Shown here piece after piece: positions 1-8,351 of a stretch of DNA of 64,000 nucleotides. Both the position numbers and the translations under genes were made by a program. This DNA is from an uncultured Pseudomonadota bacterium. GTDB lineage: Bacteria; Myxococcota_A; UBA796; CAJQPC01. A model generated the notes under the pieces. It was given only the letters and a program-made list of their open reading frames with translations. It was not told the DNA's origin and did no database searches. The stretch's first letter is position 1. The number at the start of each line of letters is the position of its first letter. The DNA lies in the NCBI GenBank assembly GCA_913060515.1, contig CAJXRZ010000034.1:1-64000 (forward strand). The letters are read 5' to 3'.

Positions 1-16
1 GAGGCTGGTTCCGAGC

Positions 17-343
17 TTGCGGCTATCAGGCTCAACAGCTGTGATCAGCACAGTAATCAAATGGGAGAGTGAGTCTACCGACGGAATTCTCATTTCAACG
101 AGAATGGCTCGGAGAGTCTCACCGGAGCGCCTTAGGGCCCTCCGAGACGCACTGGACGTCCTTGGGGAGCAATGCCAGGACTGGGTTTCAATCGATCGAG
201 ATTTGGCTTCCGCTCTACACGCCTTGTCCTTCCATCTGGAGGGATGTACAGCCACCCTTCGCGCAGACGGAAAGCTCCCAGCAGAGTTGGAGATGGAACT
301 CTCTCTCATCTACGAAAGCATCGATGTCGTTTTCGGAACGTGA
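17..343 (+). CDS. Small hypothetical protein, possibly 5'-partial
   Basis: I do not recognise this protein. It reads as mostly helical, with a stretch rich in Leu, Ala, Arg and Glu after residue 30 and an acidic C-terminus. The frame is open to the left edge of the window, so it may be the tail of a longer gene. Inside the window the possible starts are TTG at 17 and ATG at 104; the ATG form begins MARRVSPERL and would be 79 residues. No ribosome binding site is convincing for either. Base composition is lower in GC than the rest (50% for 61-120 against 68% for 841-900 by direct count), which fits a gene of different origin or simply a non-coding edge. Confidence 0.38.
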   Translation: MRLSGSTAVISTVIKWESESTDGILISTRMARRVSPERLRALRDALDVLGEQCQDWVSIDRDLASALHALSFHLEGCTATLRADGKLPAELEMELSLIYESIDVVFGT

Positions 344-567
344 TGCAGAGTCAATTGGGAGGGTTTGAGCACCACTTCGGGTAGCGTTCCGCGCCGCCCT
401 TCTGAGACGACGCGATCAAGAAGGCCGCACCACTGGGTGGGCGGCGCCGCCGGCGGGCGGCGACGGTACAAGGATGAGGCGCGACGGGGCAACACCGAAG
501 TACTCCTCAGCCCCAGGGCCCGGCGGCCCCTCCAGCCCCATGCGGGTAACGCCAACTCCCAGAACGC
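344..567. other. Non-coding stretch between small ORF and tRNA terminator
   Basis: About 220 bases with no convincing gene. It is GC-rich with short direct G/C runs (for example gcggcgccgccggcgggcgg near 438). Reading frames through it are short, arginine-rich and run into the tRNA on the opposite strand. I see no promoter or palindrome I would defend. Confidence 0.4.
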
Positions 568-603
568 AAAAAACGCGCCCCGGTTTCCCGAGACGCGTTC
601 TTT
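568..603 (-). terminator. Rho-independent terminator of tRNA-Asn
   Basis: Read on the minus strand, just after the 3' end of the tRNA, AACGCG followed by a CGG arm folds back on CCG and CGCGTT across a GAAA loop and runs directly into a run of T (minus-strand T run at about 568-575). Stem, tetraloop and T-tract are the usual elements of an intrinsic terminator, and the position immediately downstream of the tRNA supports it. Confidence 0.8.
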
Positions 604-604
604 A

Positions 605-681
605 TGGCTCCCGCTTCAGGATTCGAACCTGAGACCCTCTGATTAACAGTCAGATGCTCTAACCAGCTGAGCTAAGCGGGA
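605..681 (-). tRNA. tRNA-Asn (anticodon GTT)
   Basis: The minus strand folds into a complete cloverleaf. The acceptor stem TCCCGCT (681-675) pairs with AGCGGGA (615-609). The D-arm has the usual AGCTCAGCTGGTTAGAGC. The anticodon stem TCTGA/TCAGA holds the loop CTGTTAA with anticodon GTT (Asn), and the T-arm has TTCGAAT. The discriminator base is G and CCA is encoded at 607-605. An intrinsic terminator follows at once. The opposite strand of this tRNA gives a false peptide ending in DSNLRPSD, a well-known artefact of tRNA antisense translation. Confidence 0.97.
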
Positions 682-813
682 ACGTTGTGCCTCTCTCAAG
701 GCGCCCCAGCTTTTAGCCCCCTGCTCCCGGAGCGTCAAGACCCGGGGCCTGAAAGTGATCCGGGCTCATGAGAGATGGCTGGTCTTCCGCTCCCAGGGGT
801 CGAGGAGAACCCC

Positions 814-1509
814 ATGCTGGCACTGATGCTGCTGAGCCAACCGGTCCACGCCTACGAGGTGATGGAGAAGGACTCTGGCGCCGCGATGCGCTGGCCAAGC
901 TTTCCAGTGAACTGGGCGGTAAACGCCAACAATGAAGGCAGCCTGGACCCCAACACCGCAGCGGTGGTTGTGCAGCGCGCCGCCCAAGCCTGGGAGGTGG
1001 ACGGCACAGCGGTGAAGCTGTCCTACACCGGGACCACCGACGCACAGACCTCAGGGCACGACGGTCAAGCAGCGGTCTATTTCGTAGACCAAGACTGGCC
1101 CTGGGATGAATCCCTGTTGGCCATGACCTCCTCCTACTCCGATGCCTCCGGCGCCTTCGTTGGCTTCGACATCGCGGTGAACACCCAAGACCACGAGTGG
1201 GCACTGGATGGAAACGCAGACCGCATCGACCTGCAGAACACCCTGACCCACGAGTGGGGCCACGTTCTGGGGCTGGGCCACTCCGAGAACGACGCGATGG
1301 CCACGATGCACGCCAGCGCCTCCCCTGGCGAGGTGCACAAGCGGGATCTGTCCCAAGACGACGTGGATGGGCTCTTCCACCTCTACGCCGGAGACTCCGA
1401 AATACCGAAAGTAGGCTGCCAGACGGTCTCCACCAGCCCCAAGGCCCTGGCCTGGCTGGGCGTGCTGGCGACCATCCTCCTGATCAACCGCCGCCGAGCG
1501 AGGTCCTGA
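814..1509 (+). CDS. Secreted matrixin-like zinc metalloprotease with C-terminal anchor
   Basis: Probable zinc endopeptidase of the metzincin/matrixin type. The sequence has the zinc motif HEWGHVLGLGH at about residues 145-155: three His ligands, the catalytic Glu and the conserved Gly. A short N-terminal signal peptide (MLALMLLSQPVHA) indicates export. The C-terminus has a hydrophobic segment (ALAWLGVLATILLI) followed by RRRAR, resembling the cell-surface sorting tails common in Myxococcota, though the Cys of a full MYXO-CTERM is displaced upstream. The start at 814 is chosen because GAGGAG lies 6 bases before it; an in-frame ATG at 775 has no such site and would bury the signal peptide. The stop overlaps the start of the next gene (TGATG), so the two are probably co-translated. 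Substrate unknown. Confidence 0.85.
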   Translation: MLALMLLSQPVHAYEVMEKDSGAAMRWPSFPVNWAVNANNEGSLDPNTAAVVVQRAAQAWEVDGTAVKLSYTGTTDAQTSGHDGQAAVYFVDQDWPWDESLLAMTSSYSDASGAFVGFDIAVNTQDHEWALDGNADRIDLQNTLTHEWGHVLGLGHSENDAMATMHASASPGEVHKRDLSQDDVDGLFHLYAGDSEIPKVGCQTVSTSPKALAWLGVLATILLINRRRARS

Positions 1510-1958
1510 TGCTCTCCCTGATTTTGACCGCGTCCATTGGCGCGACCAGCTTTCACCATCCCCTGAGCCTCGAGGAGCTGAGCGCACGCGCCGAGAAGGT
1601 CGTGGTCGGCGAGGTGACCTCGCTGAGCCAAGAGATGCAGAACGGGCTTCCGTGGACCGTCGTGACCCTGCGCGTGGAAGACAGCCTGAAGGGGCCAAGC
1701 TCGGCCACCCTCACCCTCCGCTACCCCGGCGGCATGCTGCCGGGCGGCGTGGAGTACCGCGTGGTGGGCACGCCGACCCTCTATGAAGGCGACGAGGTGG
1801 TGGCCTTTGTGCAGAACGGTGCCCCAGTGGCCCTGGCCCAAGGCGTGCTGCGCATCCAAGACGAGCACCACCTCTGGACCGCAGAGGGCTTGCACTTCCA
1901 CGAGGGCGAGCTGGCCCCCTTCTACGCCCTGGACGAGGTCCGCGCGGCCATCGACTAG
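1509..1958 (+). CDS. Secreted hypothetical protein coupled to the matrixin
   Basis: I do not recognise a named family. The 149-residue product begins with a short hydrophobic leader (MLSLILTASIGATSF) and is rich in beta-prone stretches such as VVVGEVTSL, VVTLRVEDSLKG and ATLTLRYPGG, suggesting a small beta-sandwich or OB-like fold outside the cytoplasm. Its ATG overlaps the matrixin stop by one base, which implies translational coupling and a related role, for example inhibitor, chaperone or co-secreted partner (inference). The gene ends head-on against the radical SAM gene: both stop codons share the palindrome CTAG at 1955-1958, so there is no intergenic space. Confidence 0.72.
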   Translation: MLSLILTASIGATSFHHPLSLEELSARAEKVVVGEVTSLSQEMQNGLPWTVVTLRVEDSLKGPSSATLTLRYPGGMLPGGVEYRVVGTPTLYEGDEVVAFVQNGAPVALAQGVLRIQDEHHLWTAEGLHFHEGELAPFYALDEVRAAID

Positions 1959-2980
1959 CCTGGGACCTGGTGCCCCTTTCCTTGAGGGTCCAAGACCTGC
2001 CAGTGCTCTCCATCGCGCTTGGCGTACACCGGCCCCACCGGGACCTTGCCAAAGCCGCCCGGGATGTCGAGCATGTAGGTGGGAAGGGCCATTCCGCTGA
2101 CCCGCCCGCGCAGCGCCCGCATCAGCGCCTGCCCCTTGGCGATGGGAACCCGGAAGTGCCCGGTCCCCTCCGCTTGGTCCCCCTGGTGCAGATAATAGGG
2201 CTTGACGCGCAGCTTAAGAAGGGAACGAAAGAGCTCTTCCAAGGCAGAGATCTCGTCGTTCACCCCGGCCAGCAGCACGCTCTGAGAGAGCATGGGAATC
2301 CCGGCGTCGACGAGGTCAGCGATGGCCTGCTCCGCACCCACCAGCTCCGAGGCGTGGTTCACGTGCAGCACCAGCCACGGGGTGGGCCCGCCCTTGAGCG
2401 CAGCGATGAGCTCCGGCGTGATGTGCGCGGGGTCGACAACGGGGACCCGGGTGTGGATGCGCAGCAGGTCAACGTGCGGCAGTGCACCGATGGACTGGAC
2501 CAGAGGGGCCAGCCTTCCGGGGCTCATGACCAGGGGGTCCCCGCCGCTCAGAATGACCTCGCGTATGCCGGGATTCTCAGCGATGTAGGCCACGGCAGCG
2601 TCCAGGGCCGCACGGTCCAACATCTCGCCATCGGGACCGACCTGCTCCCTTCTGAAACAGAAACGGCAGTAGACCGGACAGACGTGCACCGCCTTGAGCA
2701 GCACCCGGTCGGGGTAGCGGTGAACGATGCCAGGGACGGGAGCATGGGCCGCATCGCCGATGGGGTCGGCGCGCTCCTGAGGCTGGATGTCCAGCTCAGC
2801 GACGGTGGGCAGGTACTGACGCGCCAGAGGTCCGGCTCCTCCTTCCTGCCGCAGCTGCTCGGCGACGTGCTCGGTCACCCCGACGGCGAAGCGCTGGACC
2901 ACGGCCACCAGCTCCGGGTCACCGGGGACCAACTCGGCCTGGACCAAGGCGTCCAGAGTACGCAGGGAGGTGGAGCTCAT
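1955..2980 (-). CDS. KamA/EpmB-family radical SAM lysine 2,3-aminomutase-like enzyme
   Basis: Radical SAM enzyme that, by family, uses a 4Fe-4S cluster, SAM and PLP to move an amino group on lysine. The cluster motif CPVYCRFC has Cys101, Cys105 and Cys108. The SGGDP motif (GGD near residue 146) supports SAM binding. Near the C-terminus YLHQGDQAEG and LDIPGGFGKVP match the positions where lysine 2,3-aminomutase has its two substrate-binding Asp and its PLP lysine, so catalysis on lysine or beta-lysine is plausible. At 341 residues it is the size of EpmB (EF-P lysine modification) rather than the longer clostridial KamA. No EF-P, EpmA or acetyltransferase gene is adjacent, so the role is unresolved between EF-P modification and beta-lysine formation. 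Divergent from the MBL gene, with 33 bp between the starts. Confidence 0.85.
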   Translation of the reverse strand: MSSTSLRTLDALVQAELVPGDPELVAVVQRFAVGVTEHVAEQLRQEGGAGPLARQYLPTVAELDIQPQERADPIGDAAHAPVPGIVHRYPDRVLLKAVHVCPVYCRFCFRREQVGPDGEMLDRAALDAAVAYIAENPGIREVILSGGDPLVMSPGRLAPLVQSIGALPHVDLLRIHTRVPVVDPAHITPELIAALKGGPTPWLVLHVNHASELVGAEQAIADLVDAGIPMLSQSVLLAGVNDEISALEELFRSLLKLRVKPYYLHQGDQAEGTGHFRVPIAKGQALMRALRGRVSGMALPTYMLDIPGGFGKVPVGPVYAKRDGEHWQVLDPQGKGHQVPG

Positions 2981-3013
2981 GCCCCACCGCTATCACGCGG
3001 TTAATCCGCCTCC

Positions 3014-3700
3014 ATGAAGATTCAGTGCTTTACCGTCGGCGCCTTTCAGGTGAACACCTACCTGCTGACCGACCCTGCGACGGGCCAGTCGGCCATCCTG
3101 GACACCGGCGAGAGCGACGAGCTGGTGCGGCGTCTCAAGGCCATCCAGCCTCCGCCCGACATCCGCATGATCCTGCTGACCCACACCCACATCGACCACG
3201 CCGGGGCCTTGACCTTGCTGCAGGCGGAGTGGGACGTGCCCACCTACTGTCCCCTCTTGGACGAGCCGCTCTACGACACCCTGCCCATGCAAGGCACGAT
3301 GTTCGGCATGCCCCAGCTCAACCGGCCCAAGGGCCGTATCGACCACTGGGTCAAGGACGGCGAGACCGTACAGCTGGGCCAGACCACGCTGCACTTTCTG
3401 AGCACCCCGGGACACACCCCCGGTCAGGGCTGCTGGCACGACGACGACGACATCCTGGTCGGCGACACCCTGTTTTCCGGCAGCATCGGCCGCACGGACT
3501 TCCCCCTCTCCACACCCGCGCTCCAGGTAGAGAGCCTGCGTCGTTTGACCCAACTGCCGGGCCACCTGCGCGTGCACAGCGGCCACGGCCCAGTCACAAC
3601 CATCGGCCACGAGCTGAAGACCAACCCCTTCCTGGGCTACATCCGCCGAGAGCGCGGGATCGATGGGCCGAGAGGAATGAGCTGGGCGCCGGGGACATGA
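3014..3700 (+). CDS. MBL-fold metallohydrolase (glyoxalase II-like)
   Basis: Metallo-beta-lactamase fold hydrolase of the small cytoplasmic type. The dinuclear metal site is complete: THTHIDH (His57, His59, Asp61, His62), a further His in STPGHTPG, the bridging Asp in LVGDTLF, and the last His in HSGHGP. This set is typical of hydroxyacylglutathione hydrolase-like proteins and of many uncharacterised thioester or phosphodiester hydrolases; the sequence alone does not settle the substrate. It lacks the C-terminal glutathione-binding domain of true glyoxalase II. The start at 3014 has no clear Shine-Dalgarno, but a TAATCC hexamer ends 6 bases before it, suggesting a leaderless transcript. Convergent with the next gene. 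Confidence 0.85.
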   Translation: MKIQCFTVGAFQVNTYLLTDPATGQSAILDTGESDELVRRLKAIQPPPDIRMILLTHTHIDHAGALTLLQAEWDVPTYCPLLDEPLYDTLPMQGTMFGMPQLNRPKGRIDHWVKDGETVQLGQTTLHFLSTPGHTPGQGCWHDDDDILVGDTLFSGSIGRTDFPLSTPALQVESLRRLTQLPGHLRVHSGHGPVTTIGHELKTNPFLGYIRRERGIDGPRGMSWAPGT

Positions 3701-3736
3701 AGCCCAACCTGAGCCCCATGCAGCCAAGACCCTAGC

Positions 3737-5653
3737 CTACAGGCGCTGTCCAAAGAAGAGGTGCACCGCCCCCTGCTGCGCTTCCCCCTCCTGCGGGCAG
3801 GCCATCAGCACGTCGTCCCGGCCGTCGTTGTCCATGTCCGCGATGACCAGCGTCCCCAAGCCCCCGCAGCGCCCAGCCTCGCTCCCGTAGAAGGACGCCT
3901 CGCCATCCCCCACCTCAAAGCGGCCCGAAGCGATGGGTCCGAGGAAGAGGTGGGCCCCGCCAGCGCCCTCGTCTCGGCCGGTCTGCCCCAAGAGCAGGTC
4001 TGGCAGCTCGTCCCCGTCCAAGTCGCCGACCGCGTGGGCGCTCCCCGTGTCATCTCGGTCCTGCTCACCCAGGATCTGGGCGAAGGAGTCGCCGCTGGCA
4101 ACGCCCGCGGCCCACTGGCCGGATCCGCCTGCGAACACGTGGGTAGCCCCGACGCTCTCGCTGGCGCTGTTCAGCTCTCCCAGCGCCCCCACGACCAGCT
4201 CCGGGTAGCCGTCTCCGTCCAAGTCCGCGGCCAGAATCGACTGACCCAGTCCGTCCTGATCCGAGCTGCCTGAGACGATGGAGTCCGAGTCTTCGGCACC
4301 CAAGTCCGCGGGCAGCGGCCCGTAGTTCACATACACGCGCGCCTGACGTGGTGCCCCGCTCACCAGGTCCACCGCGCCGTCTCCGTTCAGATCCACGCCC
4401 AAGACGGTGTCCCGCTGTCCCAGGGCGTCTCCATCCTGGCCCAAGAGCGCAGCTGTCGCCCCGCTCACCCCGGTGCTGCTTGCGCTGCCGTCCCAGAGGT
4501 AAACCGCACCGTTGTCCGCGTCGCCTTGCCGAGAAGAGCCAATGCCCACATCGTCCAGCCCGTCCCCGTCCAGATCCCCAACAAAGGCCACCTCGCTGCC
4601 GAAGGCGTCGGCCGCGCTGCCCCGGTAGAAGACAGCGCCGCTGACGAAAGCCCCGTCAGCGTTGGCTGGATAGAGCACGACGAAGGAGTCGTTGGCGCTG
4701 TCCGCGTTCCCGATGAGCAGATCCTGAAAGCCGTCGCCATCCACGTCCCCAGCCACGACCAGGTCCGTGCCGAAGAGATCCTCGCTCACCACGTTGGCGA
4801 TCTGAGAGATGGCCCCGGGACTGCCCCCGGGCGAGAGCCCCCTGTCCACCACCAACACCGAGCCGCCGTTCGTGGACAGGGCGTCGGAGCCAGGGATCCC
4901 GATGGCCAGCGCGGGCCGGCCGTTCCCGTTGAAGTCGGCTGCCGCCAGGGACTGGCCCAAGAACTCTTGTGCCGTGGTCACCGCCAGGGTCTGTCCGGCG
5001 TCTGAGATCTCAAAATCCCCGAGGAAGGAGCACTCTGGCGCGTCACCACTGCAGTCGTTGTCCACACCGTCATCGCAGGTCTCCACGGCCCCCGGATGGG
5101 TCTCGTCCTCGCCGTCGTCGCAGTCTTGATTGTCGGCGCTCGTGCCCTGGGGCCCCTGGCAGTAGAGGGTGCCGGAGTCGCTCGAGTCCCCAAATCCGTC
5201 CCCATCTGCGTCCACGTACCAGAGGCTGCGATCCTCAGGGTCCAAGCTGGAGTCTTCGTCGTCTGCGAGGCCATCACAGTCGTTGTCAATGCCGTCGCAC
5301 TGCTCCAGAGCTGAAGGGTAGACCGACGCGTTGTTGTCATCGCAGTCACCAAATTCCGCGGCCGTGCCTGCAGGTGCCTGGCAGGCTTGGGCCACCAACT
5401 GGTTGGCCCCCCAACCATCTCCGTCCGCGTCGGCGTACCAGTCATCCAGCGCAGCCGGCGAGAGGCTATCGTCCGCGTCATCGATCAGGCCGTCGCAGTC
5501 GTTGTCCACTCCGTCACAGAGCTCTAGAGCGCCGGGGTAGATGTTCGGGTTCCCCTCGTCGCAGTCCTCGGACGCCAGGGCGCCGTCACCGTCTGCGTCA
5601 CCGTCGGGGGTGCAAGCAAGGAGACTGAAGATGAAGCTCAGCGCAGCGAACAT
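3737..5653 (-). CDS. MopE-repeat/FG-GAP lipoprotein
   Basis: Surface lipoprotein of about 638 residues. It opens with MFAALSFIFSLLAC, a signal peptide with lipobox LLAC. Next come three MopE-type repeats at about residues 20-165, each with DCD, a Pro-Gly-Ala turn and DGxDNDCDG, likely calcium-binding. The rest is FG-GAP/VCBS-type beta-propeller repeats with DxDGDGxxD calcium loops (DVDGDGFQD, DLDGDGLDD, DLNGDGAVD, DLDGDGYPE, DMDNDGRDD). Such proteins are adhesin- or integrin-like; the ligand is unknown. The start at 5653 is chosen for the lipobox and for GGAGGG just upstream; an in-frame earlier start would add a non-signal extension. Convergent with the MBL gene. Confidence 0.82.
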   Translation of the reverse strand: MFAALSFIFSLLACTPDGDADGDGALASEDCDEGNPNIYPGALELCDGVDNDCDGLIDDADDSLSPAALDDWYADADGDGWGANQLVAQACQAPAGTAAEFGDCDDNNASVYPSALEQCDGIDNDCDGLADDEDSSLDPEDRSLWYVDADGDGFGDSSDSGTLYCQGPQGTSADNQDCDDGEDETHPGAVETCDDGVDNDCSGDAPECSFLGDFEISDAGQTLAVTTAQEFLGQSLAAADFNGNGRPALAIGIPGSDALSTNGGSVLVVDRGLSPGGSPGAISQIANVVSEDLFGTDLVVAGDVDGDGFQDLLIGNADSANDSFVVLYPANADGAFVSGAVFYRGSAADAFGSEVAFVGDLDGDGLDDVGIGSSRQGDADNGAVYLWDGSASSTGVSGATAALLGQDGDALGQRDTVLGVDLNGDGAVDLVSGAPRQARVYVNYGPLPADLGAEDSDSIVSGSSDQDGLGQSILAADLDGDGYPELVVGALGELNSASESVGATHVFAGGSGQWAAGVASGDSFAQILGEQDRDDTGSAHAVGDLDGDELPDLLLGQTGRDEGAGGAHLFLGPIASGRFEVGDGEASFYGSEAGRCGGLGTLVIADMDNDGRDDVLMACPQEGEAQQGAVHLFFGQRL

Positions 5654-5706
5654 GTGCCCTCCGAAGCCCTGAGCATACACGGGCCCAGCGCGCTCTGAGC
5701 CTAGGA

Positions 5707-5907
5707 CTATAGGGAGCCCAAGGCGCTGGTCCACTGGATCATGCGCGTCACGCAGAACAGCAGCCCAAGCACCATGAGCACGCCTCCGCCGGTGAAGAGC
5801 CCAATGCGAGGCGCGCCGCTAAACCTTGGTTTTTCCTCGTTGTTTTCGGACCTGGCCAAGCCCAACAGCACCAGTCCAGCAAGCATGAGCACAAAGCCAA
5901 CAACCAT
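5707..5907 (-). CDS. Small two-helix membrane protein
   Basis: A 66-residue protein with two clear transmembrane helices (MVVGFVLMLAGLVLLGLA and GLFTGGGVLMVLGLLFCV) joined by a short polar loop, SENNEEKPRFSG. I do not recognise the family. The start at 5907 is preferred because GGAGGG lies 8 bases upstream (5916-5921); a longer frame reaching 6000 would add a charged, non-conserved-looking extension. It sits upstream of the MopE lipoprotein gene on the same strand with a 53 bp gap and could share its transcript. Confidence 0.62.
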   Translation of the reverse strand: MVVGFVLMLAGLVLLGLARSENNEEKPRFSGAPRIGLFTGGGVLMVLGLLFCVTRMIQWTSALGSL

Positions 5908-6002
5908 GGGGAACACCCTCCATGCTCCTTCTACCGCATCTGGCTGGCCGAGAGCATGACCCGGTACTTCCACAGGGAAGAAGTCTTGACGCTGGCGCAT
6001 TG

Positions 6003-6021
6003 AGGATCACCGTGTGATCCT
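6003..6021. promoter_or_regulatory. Perfect inverted repeat in a divergent intergenic region
   Basis: AGGATCAC and GTGATCCT are perfect 8-base inverted copies separated by CGT. The site lies between the divergently transcribed small membrane protein gene and the lytic transglycosylase gene, 28 bases before the ATG of the latter. Dyads of this size and position are typical operators; it could also be a short RNA hairpin. No regulator can be assigned. Confidence 0.5.
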
Positions 6022-6048
6022 GCATTCCCCCCCTTCCCCCGCCGGTCC

Positions 6049-8307
6049 ATGCTCCTTCCTCTTCTGCTCTCCCTCTCGGCCTCCGCGCGCATCCCCAGCG
6101 CCGCTGACGGCCCAATGACCGCCCTGCCCGACGCCGAGCTGGCCCTGGCGATTCCCCTCTCTGAGGCCACCCACAAGGCCCTGGCCAAGCGGGCACACAA
6201 GACCGCGTCGAGCCAACTGGTCGCCATGTCGCGGGACGGACTCTCCGGCGAACAAGTCGCCGACCTGGCCTTTCTGACGGCCTACTCCCTGGTACGAGCA
6301 GGAAAGGCCACACAGGCCACCTCCTACCTGGATGCGCTTCGCAAAGCGCCCACGCCACCAGAGGCCTACAAGGCCCTCACAGCAGCGGAGATCCTGGCGG
6401 CGAACGGGGACGATGTGGGCGCCGCCCAAGCCCTGGAGGGCTTTGACCCGGAGCACGCGCTCTACCCCCGCGCCATGCTGGTGCGCGCAGACGCCCTCAG
6501 AGATGCTGGCAGAACGGCCGACGCCCGCGCCGTCTACGAGGCTCTGATCGAGCGTCCGGATCCGGCAGAAGGAAGCGATGTCGCTCTGGCGGCCCTGGCC
6601 AAAATGTCGGGGCCCGGCTCCGAGGCCAGCTACCCCTACGACCGACGCCTCTGGGCGGCCTACCCGACCACGAGCGCCGGGGCCTCGGCCAGCGTTCGCC
6701 TCAAGGAATACGGCCCCTTCGCGACCTGGCAGGAGAGCGCTCTACGCGCCGACCGTTTGATGGCCGCAGGCCAGTGGACCCGAGCCATCGACACCGTCGC
6801 GCTCTCCCACACGCCCATCCCAAAGGACGGCAGCGCTGAGGCTTGCATGGCCCAGTACGCCAAGGGACGCAGCCTCTTCAAGCTGAACCGAGTGACCGAC
6901 GCCAGCTTGGTTCTGGGCCCAGGAGGTCGCGCTTGTAAGGGCAGCGATGACGACCGCGGCGCCAAGTCGCTGTACCTGGCTGGAAAGAGCCTGGAGCGCA
7001 AGAAGGCCTGGGCGGCCGCCGCCGTCGAGTACGAGGCCATCGCCGATCTCTACCCCGAGAATTCCTACGCAGACGACGGCTTGGCCCTTGCTGGAATCGC
7101 CTACCAGGAAGCGGGCGATTTGACCCGGGCCCGCAAGACCTGGGCTCGCCAGGTGGCGGAGTACCCCACAGGCGACTTGGCCGGCGAAGGCTACTGGCGC
7201 CTGGCCTGGGGCGCCTACCTGGACGGCGAGACCGCCAAAGCCATCGAGTGGGCCGACAAGGCACAAGTGGCTGTCCCTCTCGAGGTGGACCCCATGCACG
7301 TGCGTGCCGCGATCTACTGGTCGGGACGCTGGCGGGCCTACCCTGACCTCGCTGACCCGGTGATGGAGACGGGTGTGCCAGAAGACATGGCCAAAGCCCA
7401 GGAGATCTGGTTGTCCATGTGCCGAGATCGTCCTTTCTCCCACTACACCCTGCTGGCCGCCGCCAGGATGCAGGAGCTGGACCCGGACGCCCTGGAGGCC
7501 ATCCCCCGCTGGCAGCCCACGGGCCTGGACGAGCCCTGGAAGGTGCGAGAGAGCTGGCTGCAGGACTCAGATACGCAGGAAGCCTTGGCCCTGGCACAGC
7601 TGGGCCTGCTCAAGGATGCCCAGTCCCACTTTGGCGCCCTGGACGATCTCCTCCCGAGCGAGGCCGCCGTGGTCACCCAGCTGCGTTGGGACGCCGACGA
7701 TTGGCTGATGGCCCACTACGACATGAAGAACTACCTCAAGCACCACCCGCCTGAGCTCCTGGGTGAGCAGCAGGCCAAGGTGCTCACGCTGGCCTTCCCG
7801 CCGCAGTACTGGGAAGAGGTCTCCAAGGCCACGGAGCCCTACGACTGGGACGGGCGCATTTTCCACGCTCTGACCCGCGAGGAGTCGGTGTTCAACAAGG
7901 ACATCGTGAGCTGGGCCGGCGCCATTGGCCTGAGCCAGCTGATGCCCGCCACTGCCCAAGGCCAGAGCCGCCGCATGGGCTTGACGGTGAGCAAGTCCGA
8001 CCTGCACGACCCCTACACCAACGCGCGAATCGGGGCCTACTACTTCGACTTCTTGATGCGTCGCTTCAAGGGCAACCACTGGATCTCCCTCTCGGGCTAC
8101 AACGCCGGCGAGGGCAACGTGGACAAGTGGCTCAAGCGCTTCGGAAACCTGCCCACCGACCAGTTCATCGAGAGCATCCCCTTCCGCGAGACCCGCAACT
8201 ACACCCGCCGTGTCTCCCGCAGCTACCAGACCTACCACCTGCTCTACGACGGCGGCCCTGCCTTCCCAGACCGGAAGGCCTACAACCACCAGGTCAAGCC
8301 GGACTGA
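6049..8307 (+). CDS. slt: Soluble lytic murein transglycosylase (Slt family)
   Basis: Peptidoglycan lytic transglycosylase that cleaves between MurNAc and GlcNAc with formation of 1,6-anhydroMurNAc. A signal peptide (MLLPLLLSLSASA) sends it to the periplasm. Residues about 30-580 are a long superhelix of TPR-like helical repeats, as in E. coli Slt70. The C-terminal GH23 domain (about 595-735) has the catalytic Glu612 in REESVFN, then GAIGLSQLMPATA, the NARIGAYY segment and SGYNAGEGNVDKW, which are the standard SLT motifs. The length of 752 is slightly above E. coli Slt. No Shine-Dalgarno is evident before the ATG. A perfect dyad at 6003-6021 lies in its promoter region. Confidence 0.92.
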   Translation: MLLPLLLSLSASARIPSAADGPMTALPDAELALAIPLSEATHKALAKRAHKTASSQLVAMSRDGLSGEQVADLAFLTAYSLVRAGKATQATSYLDALRKAPTPPEAYKALTAAEILAANGDDVGAAQALEGFDPEHALYPRAMLVRADALRDAGRTADARAVYEALIERPDPAEGSDVALAALAKMSGPGSEASYPYDRRLWAAYPTTSAGASASVRLKEYGPFATWQESALRADRLMAAGQWTRAIDTVALSHTPIPKDGSAEACMAQYAKGRSLFKLNRVTDASLVLGPGGRACKGSDDDRGAKSLYLAGKSLERKKAWAAAAVEYEAIADLYPENSYADDGLALAGIAYQEAGDLTRARKTWARQVAEYPTGDLAGEGYWRLAWGAYLDGETAKAIEWADKAQVAVPLEVDPMHVRAAIYWSGRWRAYPDLADPVMETGVPEDMAKAQEIWLSMCRDRPFSHYTLLAAARMQELDPDALEAIPRWQPTGLDEPWKVRESWLQDSDTQEALALAQLGLLKDAQSHFGALDDLLPSEAAVVTQLRWDADDWLMAHYDMKNYLKHHPPELLGEQQAKVLTLAFPPQYWEEVSKATEPYDWDGRIFHALTREESVFNKDIVSWAGAIGLSQLMPATAQGQSRRMGLTVSKSDLHDPYTNARIGAYYFDFLMRRFKGNHWISLSGYNAGEGNVDKWLKRFGNLPTDQFIESIPFRETRNYTRRVSRSYQTYHLLYDGGPAFPDRKAYNHQVKPD

Positions 8308-8351
8308 GGCGGAGCAGGAGGCGCGACGGTAAAACAGGTTAGTCTGCGGCC

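Noticed and set aside
365-646. 93-residue frame ending DSNLRPSD
   Set aside because: The C-terminal peptide is the antisense of tRNA-Asn, a known false-positive pattern; the frame crosses the terminator and tRNA.
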